A stretch of 64,000 nucleotides of DNA, from contig CAILUG010000060.1 of assembly GCA_903837345.1 (NCBI GenBank), positions 1 to 64,000 on the forward strand, given 5' to 3'. Positions 34,591 through 41,872 of this stretch are shown in pieces. Position 1 is the stretch's first letter. Every line of letters starts with the position of its first letter. The position numbers were made by a program, and so were the translations under genes. Under the pieces are notes generated by a model. The model was given only the letters and a program-made list of their open reading frames with translations. It did no database searches and was not told where the DNA came from. This DNA comes from an uncultured Gammaproteobacteria bacterium (GTDB lineage Bacteria > Pseudomonadota > Gammaproteobacteria > Pseudomonadales > Pseudohongiellaceae).

Positions 34591-35999
34591 TGCTGTTTGA
34601 TACGTTTGGGTATTGGGGCTTCTTCACGCTGGTGCTGGTGGTGCTGGCCTGCCTCAATAACCGCGCCGGCAAACTCGCGCTGGTGTTGCTCAGTTATGTG
34701 TTTTATGCCGCGTGGGACTGGCGCTTTTGTTTCTTGCTGGCTTTATCGAGCATCGCCAATTACTGTTTTGGACACTGGATAGACAGCAACGAAGGCGCTG
34801 CCCGCAAACGTGTCGTCACTCTGGCAATAGTGTTCAACCTTTGCCTGCTGGGCTTCTTCAAGTACTGCAATTTCTTTGTGCAGGGTTTTGCCGCACTTTT
34901 CCATCTGCCTGCTGACCATCTGTTGCTGAACATTGTGCTGCCGGTTGGTATCAGCTTCTTTACGTTTGAAGGCATAGCCTATGCCGTCGATGTCTATCGA
35001 CGCCAACTGCCGGCAGTGCAGAGCAAAACCGATTTCGCGTTGTTTGTGGCATTCTTTCCGCATCTGGTGGCTGGCCCCATCATCCGCCCGCTGGATTTTT
35101 TCCCGCAACTTGGCAATAAACCTGCACTGGACTCAAACGACACCCGCTGGGGCTTGCGTGAAATCCTGAAGGGCCTGATCAAGAAAATCGTGCTGGCCAA
35201 CTATTGTGCGCCGATTGCCGATGCCTTTTTTACCGGCCACGCCCATGGCAACCTGACAGTGCCTGCCTGGATAGGTGTGCTGGCTTTCTCGCTGCAGATC
35301 TATTTTGATTTTTCCGGCTATACCGATATCGCCCGCGGTTGCGCACGCCTGCTTGGCTACCGGTTCCCCGCCAACTTTGAACGCCCCTATCTCAGTGCCA
35401 ACATCACCGAGTTCTGGCGGCGCTGGCATATTTCATTGTCAACGTGGCTGCGTGACTATCTCTATATTTCGCTCGGCGGCAATCGCATCAGCGTGCCACG
35501 CACCTATCTCAACCTGCTGATCGTGATGACACTGGGCGGTCTTTGGCACGGCGCCAGCTGGAACTTTGCGATCTGGGGCTGCTATCACGGCACGCTGTTG
35601 TGCCTGCACCGGCTCTGGCAACGAAGTTTGCGGGCAGCGTCACCGGCCAGTGAACATCCATGGTATTGGCCGTTCTGTGTGCTGGCCACGTTCCTGCTGG
35701 TGAGCCTGGGCTGGATTCCGTTCCGTGCCGACAGCCTTGGCCACACACTGGCCATCCTGCAGAGCCTGCCAAACCTGGCACACAGTCGAGAGTTCCTGGC
35801 ACAGAATTGGGGGATCTGGCTGATCCCGCTGCTCAGTTTGTTGTGGTGCGCACTGGATCGTGGACGCAGAATCCAGCAATGGTTGGCAGAGCGCGCCAGC
35901 CTGGCCAACGCAATAGCCGCCGCTGTGCTCGCTATTTACGTGCTGCAGATTTTTGCGCAGATTGATGTGCAGATCCCGTTTGTCTATTTCCAGTTCTGA
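34590..35999 (+). CDS. MBOAT-family O-acyltransferase (AlgI-like)
   Basis: 469 residues with about eleven membrane segments. The MBOAT hallmarks are FWRRWHISLSTWLRDYLYI and GGLWHGASWNFAIWG, whose His is the catalytic residue of AlgI. The PFAKFFPHLVAGPI-type block is present as FVAFFPHLVAGPIIRPLDF. The protein is expected to move acetyl groups across the inner membrane to its SGNH partner encoded just upstream (TGATG junction). The acetylated polymer is unknown; the operon at 19759 is 14 kb away. Confidence 0.88.
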   Translation: MLFDTFGYWGFFTLVLVVLACLNNRAGKLALVLLSYVFYAAWDWRFCFLLALSSIANYCFGHWIDSNEGAARKRVVTLAIVFNLCLLGFFKYCNFFVQGFAALFHLPADHLLLNIVLPVGISFFTFEGIAYAVDVYRRQLPAVQSKTDFALFVAFFPHLVAGPIIRPLDFFPQLGNKPALDSNDTRWGLREILKGLIKKIVLANYCAPIADAFFTGHAHGNLTVPAWIGVLAFSLQIYFDFSGYTDIARGCARLLGYRFPANFERPYLSANITEFWRRWHISLSTWLRDYLYISLGGNRISVPRTYLNLLIVMTLGGLWHGASWNFAIWGCYHGTLLCLHRLWQRSLRAASPASEHPWYWPFCVLATFLLVSLGWIPFRADSLGHTLAILQSLPNLAHSREFLAQNWGIWLIPLLSLLWCALDRGRRIQQWLAERASLANAIAAAVLAIYVLQIFAQIDVQIPFVYFQF

Positions 36000-36183
36000 G
36001 TGGAGTGGCGCTTACTTAAGGACTTCTGTCGCTTTACCTTGATGAACTGATTCGTACACGGCCTTGGGTTCTGAGTGTTATTGATGCTGTCTTGCTGGAT
36101 TATTGTCAGGAAGTAGTACAGTCTTTACCATGCAGGGACTGTGTCGAATATCGGGTTTCATCAATTTTTTCAGGGGAATATTC

Positions 36184-36639
36184 ATGAACCACTTATCGTA
36201 TAAATCGTTTTTACGTTCGTCGTTGCTGATTGCCGGCCTGGCACTTGCAAGCGCCGCGCCCACCTTCGCACAGCAGCAATCGCCGGCGCCAGCCGGCGCC
36301 GAGGTGTATGTGATCTCACCCGCTGACGGCGCCAAGGTCAGCAACCCTGTGGTAGTGCGGTTTGGCTTGAAAGGCATGGGCATTGCTCCGGCGGGCACCC
36401 AGGCCGAGAATAGTGGCCATCATCATTTGTTCATTGATACCGACTTGCCAACTGATCTCAGCAAACCGATTCCGGCGGTGGATGGCAAAGTGGTGCACTT
36501 CGGCAAGGGCCAGACAGAGACTTCGCTGACGCTGGCACCCGGCCCCCACACCTTGCAGCTGATGCTTGGTGATCACCTGCATATACCCAATAACCCGCCG
36601 GTGATGTCAAAGAAAATAACCATTACGGTAGCACCGTAA
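36184..36639 (+). CDS. Secreted DUF4399 protein
   Basis: ATG 36184 is preceded by AGGGGA; 151 residues with a signal peptide (about 1-29, PTFAQQ). The DUF4399 domain shows VYVISPADGAKVSNPVVVRFGLKGMGIAPAG, a GHHHLFID histidine cluster at about 79-82 and LAPGPHTLQLMLGDH. The His cluster could bind metal but no function is established for the family. It ends in a strong bidirectional terminator, so it is probably monocistronic. Confidence 0.85.
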   Translation: MNHLSYKSFLRSSLLIAGLALASAAPTFAQQQSPAPAGAEVYVISPADGAKVSNPVVVRFGLKGMGIAPAGTQAENSGHHHLFIDTDLPTDLSKPIPAVDGKVVHFGKGQTETSLTLAPGPHTLQLMLGDHLHIPNNPPVMSKKITITVAP

Positions 36640-36660
36640 ATATTTTCCTGTTCCTGAAAC

Positions 36661-36688
36661 AAAAACCCCCGCAATCGCGGGGGTTTTT
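36661..36688. terminator. Bidirectional rho-independent terminator
   Basis: A 12-bp stem AAAAACCCCCGC / GCGGGGGTTTTT with loop AATC gives T-runs on both strands. It lies between the convergent DUF4399 and alpha/beta-hydrolase genes. Confidence 0.93.
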
Positions 36689-36700
36689 GTTTCTGTCTGT

Positions 36701-37627
36701 CTACTTGTCCAAACCCTTCGACTCCGTGTCCCAGTTGGGATTGGTGCAGAGCTCACAATCCTTGCCGACAAACATCTTGCCGGCTTTTTTGTCGCCCTTG
36801 AACTGATACAGCAGCCAGTTGGATGCCACGTTGGCGAATTCGCCGCCACCAGGATGGTAAACCGTGGCGGTATGGCCGGCGTTGTGGCGCGAACCGTAAA
36901 ACACCGGCAGGTTTTTCACCAGCTCATAATTGGCGTGCGAGGTGGCTTTCATGAAATCGCGATCACCGCCATTGATGAACATCAGCGGGCCATGCAATTT
37001 GGCCAGTGCATCCGTGGTGGGAAAAGCTGGTCCGGGAGCGGCGGGAGCATTGGGAGTGGCCGGCTGCACACCTGAATTGAATACGCCAATGGTGCCTACT
37101 CGCGAGTCCCCACCCATACCGATCGACAGAAAGCCGCCACACGACTGTCCCATCACCGCAATGTGAGCGAGGTCGATCTTGCCCTTGAGTGGCGAGCCGT
37201 CACGGCTGTTTTCAGCGGTTGCCCAATCAATGGCAGCCAGCAGGTCTGCTGCATTTTCCTGACGCTGCTTTTCACCTTCAATGGCAGCGGTGGTCATCGT
37301 CAGAAAACCATGTGAAGCAATCGTGCCGAGAAAATCGCCGTAGCGTTTTCCCTCGATCGCGCAGCCGCCGTTGCCCCACAGCATCAGGGGCAGCTTGTCT
37401 TTGGCAGGAAATGCCGACAGATCGGTGGGGCGAAATACCAGATAGCGGGCAGAGCCGTAAGCTGCCTCGGCAGTCACTTTATAGGGGCCGGCTACTGCCA
37501 GCGGTGCCCCTTCCAGCGGCAACGTGGTATTGATCATCTCCATTGTGACGCCGGCCGGCTGGGCGGTGGCCAGGCTGCTGACCAACAGCAATGCCAGACT
37601 GAAACAACCAGGATAGTTTTTACGCAT
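36701..37627 (-). CDS. Secreted alpha/beta hydrolase (polyester/dienelactone hydrolase-like)
   Basis: ATG 37627 follows AAGGGGA and gives 308 residues with a signal peptide (about 1-22, SLATAQ). The fold shows oxyanion-type LMLWGNGGCAIEGKRYGDFL, nucleophile GQSCGG (Ser in IAVMGQSCGGFLS), FINGGDRDFMKAT as acid loop and a His in YHPGGGEFA or RHNAGHTATV. CELCTNP near the C-terminus offers a disulfide. The layout resembles secreted cutinase/PETase-like and dienelactone hydrolases. Substrate unknown. Confidence 0.78.
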   Translation of the reverse strand: MRKNYPGCFSLALLLVSSLATAQPAGVTMEMINTTLPLEGAPLAVAGPYKVTAEAAYGSARYLVFRPTDLSAFPAKDKLPLMLWGNGGCAIEGKRYGDFLGTIASHGFLTMTTAAIEGEKQRQENAADLLAAIDWATAENSRDGSPLKGKIDLAHIAVMGQSCGGFLSIGMGGDSRVGTIGVFNSGVQPATPNAPAAPGPAFPTTDALAKLHGPLMFINGGDRDFMKATSHANYELVKNLPVFYGSRHNAGHTATVYHPGGGEFANVASNWLLYQFKGDKKAGKMFVGKDCELCTNPNWDTESKGLDK

Positions 37628-37783
37628 GATGGAGTCCCCTTGAATTATTGTGGTGCAGACTATTGTTACATAACTCGCAAGCACGCAGGGAAAACCGTTA
37701 TGATTCCCCCTGCAAGCCTGCGCCGGGCATCGCACCTGGCGACATTTAAACCAGATTCCCCCACGAGGGGAAGGAGAAGCAAC

Positions 37784-38191
37784 ATGAAATTCAGAGGGGT
37801 AAAGGCATTCGTTGTGGGACTCATGGCCCTTTTCGTCACGCTGCCGGCCTGGGCGCACCACTCGTTCGCAGCCGCCTACAACATGCAGGACCCAATCACC
37901 ATCACTGGCAAAATCGTGGAGGTGAAGCTGAACAATCCGCATTCGCATTTCTACCTGGATGTCACCGACAAGGATGGCAAGACCGTGCGCTGGATCATCG
38001 AGGGGGGCACCCCCGGCGGCATGCTGCGCAACGGCTACTCGCCACAGATCATCAAGCAGGGTGACACGGTAACCATCAAAGGTTTCCGTGCCCGCAACGC
38101 CTCCAACAACGGCATGCTGACGGAACTGGTGTTAGCCGACGGTACCGTTTACGGCATGTTCGGTCCCCAGCAAAGCGCACCAGGCAAGTGA
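37784..38191 (+). CDS. Secreted DUF6152 protein
   Basis: ATG 37784 follows AAGGAG; 135 residues. The signal peptide (1-24, PAWA) is followed directly by HHSFAAAYNMQDPITITGKIVEVKLNNPHSHFYLDV, the family hallmark, where mature HHS could coordinate metal as in auxiliary copper proteins. GDTVTIKGFRARNASNNGML completes an OB-like barrel. It is followed by another secreted gene with eight bases between, and both probably form one transcript. The family is common beside PQQ enzymes; its function is unknown. Confidence 0.82.
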   Translation: MKFRGVKAFVVGLMALFVTLPAWAHHSFAAAYNMQDPITITGKIVEVKLNNPHSHFYLDVTDKDGKTVRWIIEGGTPGGMLRNGYSPQIIKQGDTVTIKGFRARNASNNGMLTELVLADGTVYGMFGPQQSAPGK

Positions 38192-38199
38192 GAGCGATC

Positions 38200-39003
38200 A
38201 TGAAAATTACAACTTTGAAAACAACGTTCGCGCTGGCAGCCTGCACTGCCACCCTGCTGGCGCTAACAGCTGTCACTCCTGCATTGGCGCAGGCTCCCGC
38301 ACAAAAAGTGGCTCCCGCCCCCCGTATGGCCGATGGTCATGTCGATCTGAGTGGTGTGTGGTGGACTGGCGGCGATCTTGGCAGCCCCGGTTATGAAACC
38401 AGCAACAAGCTGGCCGGCACCGGCCCGAGTGCACCGAAATCACCCGGTTTTACCGATCTTTATCAGCCGTGGGCCATCGAACACGCCAAGACCCTCAGGG
38501 ACAAGAATGATCCGACCCTGCAGTGCAAACCCACTGCCTTCGGCACACTGGGCGTACGTTTGTTCGATGTGGGCACCCTGGGCCAGATCGTCTCCACACC
38601 GGGGATGATGGTGTTCCTGCAGGAAACCTTTCACGGTTATCAGCAGATACCCACCGACGGTCGCAAGCATCGTGCGGTACCGGCGTCGTTCCGTGGCGAT
38701 GCCGTCGGACATTGGGAAGGTGATACGTTTGTTGTCGAGACCAACAACTTCACCGATGACACCTGGATCTTTGCCGAAGGCCGCGTGTCGTTCCACTCCG
38801 ACCAGATGAGCGTACTCGAACGTTACACACGTACTGACGCCAAAACACTCATCGTCGAAGCCACGGTCACTGATCCCAAGGTGCTGACCGCGCCGTGGGT
38901 GGCGCCGAAACAAACGCTGACACTGGCGCCAGCCGATCAGCTGCTGCCACTGATCTGCACCGGTGTGGAAACGCAGGAGCTGATGGATGCTGCGCAGAAA
39001 TAG
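38200..39003 (+). CDS. Secreted protein of unknown function, DUF6152-associated
   Basis: 267 residues from ATG 38200 with a signal peptide (about 1-30, TPALAQ). Recognisable blocks are DGHVDLSGVWW, PWAIEHAKTLRDKNDPTLQCKP, GHWEGDTFVVETNNFTDDTW and LERYTRTD, which recur in a large set of secreted proteins encoded beside DUF6152 and PQQ genes. No catalytic motif is evident. A GTG at 38188 is an alternative start. Confidence 0.72.
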   Translation: MKITTLKTTFALAACTATLLALTAVTPALAQAPAQKVAPAPRMADGHVDLSGVWWTGGDLGSPGYETSNKLAGTGPSAPKSPGFTDLYQPWAIEHAKTLRDKNDPTLQCKPTAFGTLGVRLFDVGTLGQIVSTPGMMVFLQETFHGYQQIPTDGRKHRAVPASFRGDAVGHWEGDTFVVETNNFTDDTWIFAEGRVSFHSDQMSVLERYTRTDAKTLIVEATVTDPKVLTAPWVAPKQTLTLAPADQLLPLICTGVETQELMDAAQK

Positions 39004-39045
39004 CGCAGCAAGTTAACCCGATCGGCACCCAACCAGGACCACCCC

Positions 39046-39264
39046 ATGCGTGAAGTCATCATTACCAGGGAGCCAGTCGAGCTCTACAAGATACTCAAAT
39101 TTGAAGGACTGGCTGAGAGTGGTGGCGAAGCCAAGGCTGTGATTGAGCAAGGCATGGTCAAGGTGAATCACGTGGTAGAGACACGCAAGCGCAAGCAGAT
39201 AGTAAGTGGTGATGTGATCGAGTTTTCGGGTGAAACTCTCAAGATCGCCTTTCAGCAACAATAA
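39046..39264 (+). CDS. Small S4-domain RNA-binding protein (YbcJ-like)
   Basis: 72 residues consisting of one S4 domain: EPVELYKILKFEGLAESGGEAKAVIEQGMVKVNHVVETRKRKQIVSGDVIEF. YbcJ/YaaA-like proteins of this length bind structured RNA. CAGGA precedes the ATG. It is followed by a GC-rich hairpin. Confidence 0.9.
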   Translation: MREVIITREPVELYKILKFEGLAESGGEAKAVIEQGMVKVNHVVETRKRKQIVSGDVIEFSGETLKIAFQQQ

Positions 39265-39271
39265 TAATAGA

Positions 39272-39302
39272 GCGCCCGCTGCCCCGCTGAAGCGGCGGGC
39301 GC
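39272..39302. terminator. GC-rich hairpin between convergent genes
   Basis: Outer stem GCGCCCG (39272-39278) with CGGGCGC (39296-39302), inner stem CCGCT/AGCGG. It separates the S4 gene from the convergent DUF6644 gene; there is no clear T-run. Confidence 0.45.
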
Positions 39303-39309
39303 AGCAGCA

Positions 39310-39798
39310 TCAGGACAAATTCGAGACAAACCCGATCCAGCGGCCGCAGGCAATCACAGCCAGCCAGAGGAAGGTTGAGATCAACCCTGCTGTCCGCGCC
39401 GACGCCGACGGTTTGCCGGTATCCCACTCTGCCACGTTGCGGTACGTAACCACGTGGAAATACAGCATGTTCAATCCCAGCACCACCAGCAGGCACATCT
39501 TTGCCAGGAAGGGTCCGTTGTGGATGTAGCTGGTGGCGTTCGCGATGAACATCATGCCGCCGGTGATAGCCGCGCCCACGAATGCGCCCCAGGTCAGTGG
39601 CAACAATCGCTGAGTGATATAGGTAAGGCGCAGCTGCTGCAGGCCCAAGCCCAGCAGGCGTGCGTCCACCGTCAGGATGGTGCCGATCACCACGGCTGTG
39701 AACATCACATGTGTTGATTCGACCCAGGGGAACCAGGTTTCACCGATCAGGATGCCGGCTGGCGTGTTCTGTAGCCATTCAAAAAAACTTTGTTGCAT
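39310..39798 (-). CDS. DUF6644-like membrane protein
   Basis: 162 residues with four predicted membrane helices. The N-terminus QSFFEWLQNTPAGILIGETWFPWVESTHVMFTAVVIGTILTVDARLLGLGL and HNGPFLAKMCLLVVLGLNMLYFH match the second gene product upstream, so the two are paralogues in one operon. A conserved His (ESTHVM) in helix 1 and another in NMLYFH could ligand haem or metal. Function unknown. Confidence 0.75.
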   Translation of the reverse strand: MQQSFFEWLQNTPAGILIGETWFPWVESTHVMFTAVVIGTILTVDARLLGLGLQQLRLTYITQRLLPLTWGAFVGAAITGGMMFIANATSYIHNGPFLAKMCLLVVLGLNMLYFHVVTYRNVAEWDTGKPSASARTAGLISTFLWLAVIACGRWIGFVSNLS

Positions 39799-39813
39799 GG
39801 GATCAGCCTGTCG

Positions 39814-40290
39814 TCAGTAAGGTTTGGTGTAGGCAATGAAGCGGCCGGCGAAAATGATCGCAATCCACAGCAGCACCGCGAGCGTCGCGACAGACAGCTG
39901 CATACCAGTCGGCTTTTCCTCGCGTCTGGCAGATGAGGCCAACCACAGCGTCAGCACGACCACTACCACGAGCAAGCCCATCTTCAAAAAGAAGGCCGGG
40001 TTGGTGATGGTGCGGCCAGGCTCGGCAGTGATCAATAATGCACCGGTGATGGCCAGCACCACCAGCAGCTGCCAGATACGTCGTGTGCTGCGCGCTGCGA
40101 GCTGCGCCAGCGGTTCGGCAGTGAGCCCCAGTCCCGCAAAACGCAGCGACAGGAGCAGCGCCGAAGTAAACAGCAGTGCCAGTGAAAGTATGTGCACCGA
40201 CTGGATGGTCGGTATCGCCCATGTGACGTTCTGGATCAGCTGGCTGGGCGCTGTTGCGGCCAGCCAGTCGCCGAATTCATAAATATCCAT
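39814..40290 (-). CDS. DUF6644-like membrane protein (paralogue)
   Basis: ATG 40290 gives 158 residues, four membrane helices. MDIYEFGDWLAATAPSQLIQNVTWAIPTIQSVHILSLALLFTSALLLSLRFAGLGL parallels the neighbouring protein, including the His in helix 1 (SVHIL) and NPAFFLKMGLLVVVVVLTL. It is the first gene of the pair, 15 bases upstream of its paralogue. The helix arrangement with conserved His recalls small cytochrome b-like subunits, but no haem motif can be proven. Confidence 0.75.
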   Translation of the reverse strand: MDIYEFGDWLAATAPSQLIQNVTWAIPTIQSVHILSLALLFTSALLLSLRFAGLGLTAEPLAQLAARSTRRIWQLLVVLAITGALLITAEPGRTITNPAFFLKMGLLVVVVVLTLWLASSARREEKPTGMQLSVATLAVLLWIAIIFAGRFIAYTKPY

Positions 40291-40473
40291 GCAAGAATCA
40301 CCCTCGTTTCTATACGAGTATAAAGGAAGGTGGCGCGGGGAGTAAGTCCTGGGAGTACAAAGCCACATTACTTCCAAAATAGCCTCGAATCATGGCCAAA
40401 TTGGTAATACCTGTACGGCGTTGCCAGAGTCAGGCCCCTGTCACCATAACGACTTGTGTAGTCGAAAACGGAA

Positions 40474-41709
40474 CTACTTGCTGGTGCTGGCACCCGCTGA
40501 ATGTTGCGCTGCGTAGTGCTGGCGCAACAAATCCTTGCCATAGTCGTTGCCATTGGGCGTGCGCACCACCGTATGGATGTGCTCGTGATAAGGCAGATTG
40601 GGATCATAGAGATGACGCAGCCCCACTGGCCGCTGATGATCAAACTCGATCAGCAGCACCGGGCTGTGGATACGGTAGTAGAACACGCTGCCGGCCTCGG
40701 TCTTGCCTATCCATGCGAAGTAGGTACGGTCCAGATGCGCGATCACTTCATCCATCTTCACCCTGGCATGGCCGTCGTCCATGTTGCCGACATAGAGTTT
40801 GATCAACTCCAGCAACTGCGCCTGCTGCGCTTTTGTGAGTGACTTCACCGGCACACCGGCGTAATCAAGCACCACATTGTCCTTCCAGGCTTCAGTCAGA
40901 TTTTCATCGCCGGTCTTGTCAAACTTCAGGATGGCCTGCTTGCGCGCGGCAGCATCGAGTGCATTGACGAAAGCCAGCGCCTTGTTCTGTTCGTCCTGCA
41001 GAATCGAAACACCTTTGTATTTGCCGGAAGGAGCTGTCACCGGCTCCGAGCCGGCGAAGAACGGCGTCATCACCACCTGATCGCCCAGCACCAAGTAGTT
41101 GATCACCGCGTGATGGCCGTCGAGCTGGAAACCCCAGGGCTCGGTGGTGCTCGGCTTGCCCATCACTGTCATGAAGTACTGGCCTTCGCCGTATTCATCG
41201 AAATTGTTGTCGGTGAGTTCGGCCAGGGTGGTGTTGAGTTTCATGATGTCCTGCGTCTGGCGCAGCCCCCTGGCGCTGAGCGCTGCCCGCAATACACCGA
41301 TGGCAGCGTTACGCTGTGCGGGTGTCATCTCGTCAAAGCTTACGCCCTGCCGCACATAGAAACTCTGGTTCATCCACTTGCGCCATTCATCGTTGTTGAT
41401 GTCATAGACCGTGCGCGAGCGCTGTTCCGGAGTCAGGCTGGCAAGGAAACTGTCAGTGGCATCGCGCACGGCCAGCGTGGAAACACCAGTGGCATGGATG
41501 TGGAACAGATCGGGCTCAATGGTGCCGTTGGTGGTAATTCCCTTGAATGGCTGCGCCAGGCCCTGGGTTTCCGCGTCAACCGACAGCTGCTTCAACACCG
41601 AAGGCGGACGTTTGGGTGGCGCCGGCGGCCGCGTCTGCGCCAACGCTTCAACACTGGCAAACAAGCTGCCGGCAATGACAAGGGTAACAATGAGTTTCAG
41701 TGCTTTCAT
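40474..41709 (-). CDS. Secreted DUF3500 protein
   Basis: 411 residues with a signal peptide (about 1-25, VEALAQT). The DUF3500 domain spans most of the protein: YDINNDEWRKWMNQSF, GLRQTQDIMKLNTTLAEL, WGFQLDGHHAVINYLVLGDQVVMTPFFAGSEP, YRIHSPVLLIEFDHQ and PYHEHIHTVVRTPNGNDYGKDLLRQHY. Several conserved His suggest metal binding. The biochemical role of the family is unknown. It stands alone between the DUF6644 pair and the PQQ dehydrogenase. Confidence 0.85.
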   Translation of the reverse strand: MKALKLIVTLVIAGSLFASVEALAQTRPPAPPKRPPSVLKQLSVDAETQGLAQPFKGITTNGTIEPDLFHIHATGVSTLAVRDATDSFLASLTPEQRSRTVYDINNDEWRKWMNQSFYVRQGVSFDEMTPAQRNAAIGVLRAALSARGLRQTQDIMKLNTTLAELTDNNFDEYGEGQYFMTVMGKPSTTEPWGFQLDGHHAVINYLVLGDQVVMTPFFAGSEPVTAPSGKYKGVSILQDEQNKALAFVNALDAAARKQAILKFDKTGDENLTEAWKDNVVLDYAGVPVKSLTKAQQAQLLELIKLYVGNMDDGHARVKMDEVIAHLDRTYFAWIGKTEAGSVFYYRIHSPVLLIEFDHQRPVGLRHLYDPNLPYHEHIHTVVRTPNGNDYGKDLLRQHYAAQHSAGASTSK

Positions 41710-41872
41710 GGAGACGCCCGCAGGTAAGGCACAAGTTGGGTACGGCGCAATCTAGCGCTAATTGGTGGCTACTGCATCATGGACCTAATATAAAAGGATA
41801 TCCGACTACGGACGCAAGCAGTTTCACAAACCGGACGAAGCGCTGGAGCTACTGACGGCGACCAGCATTACC

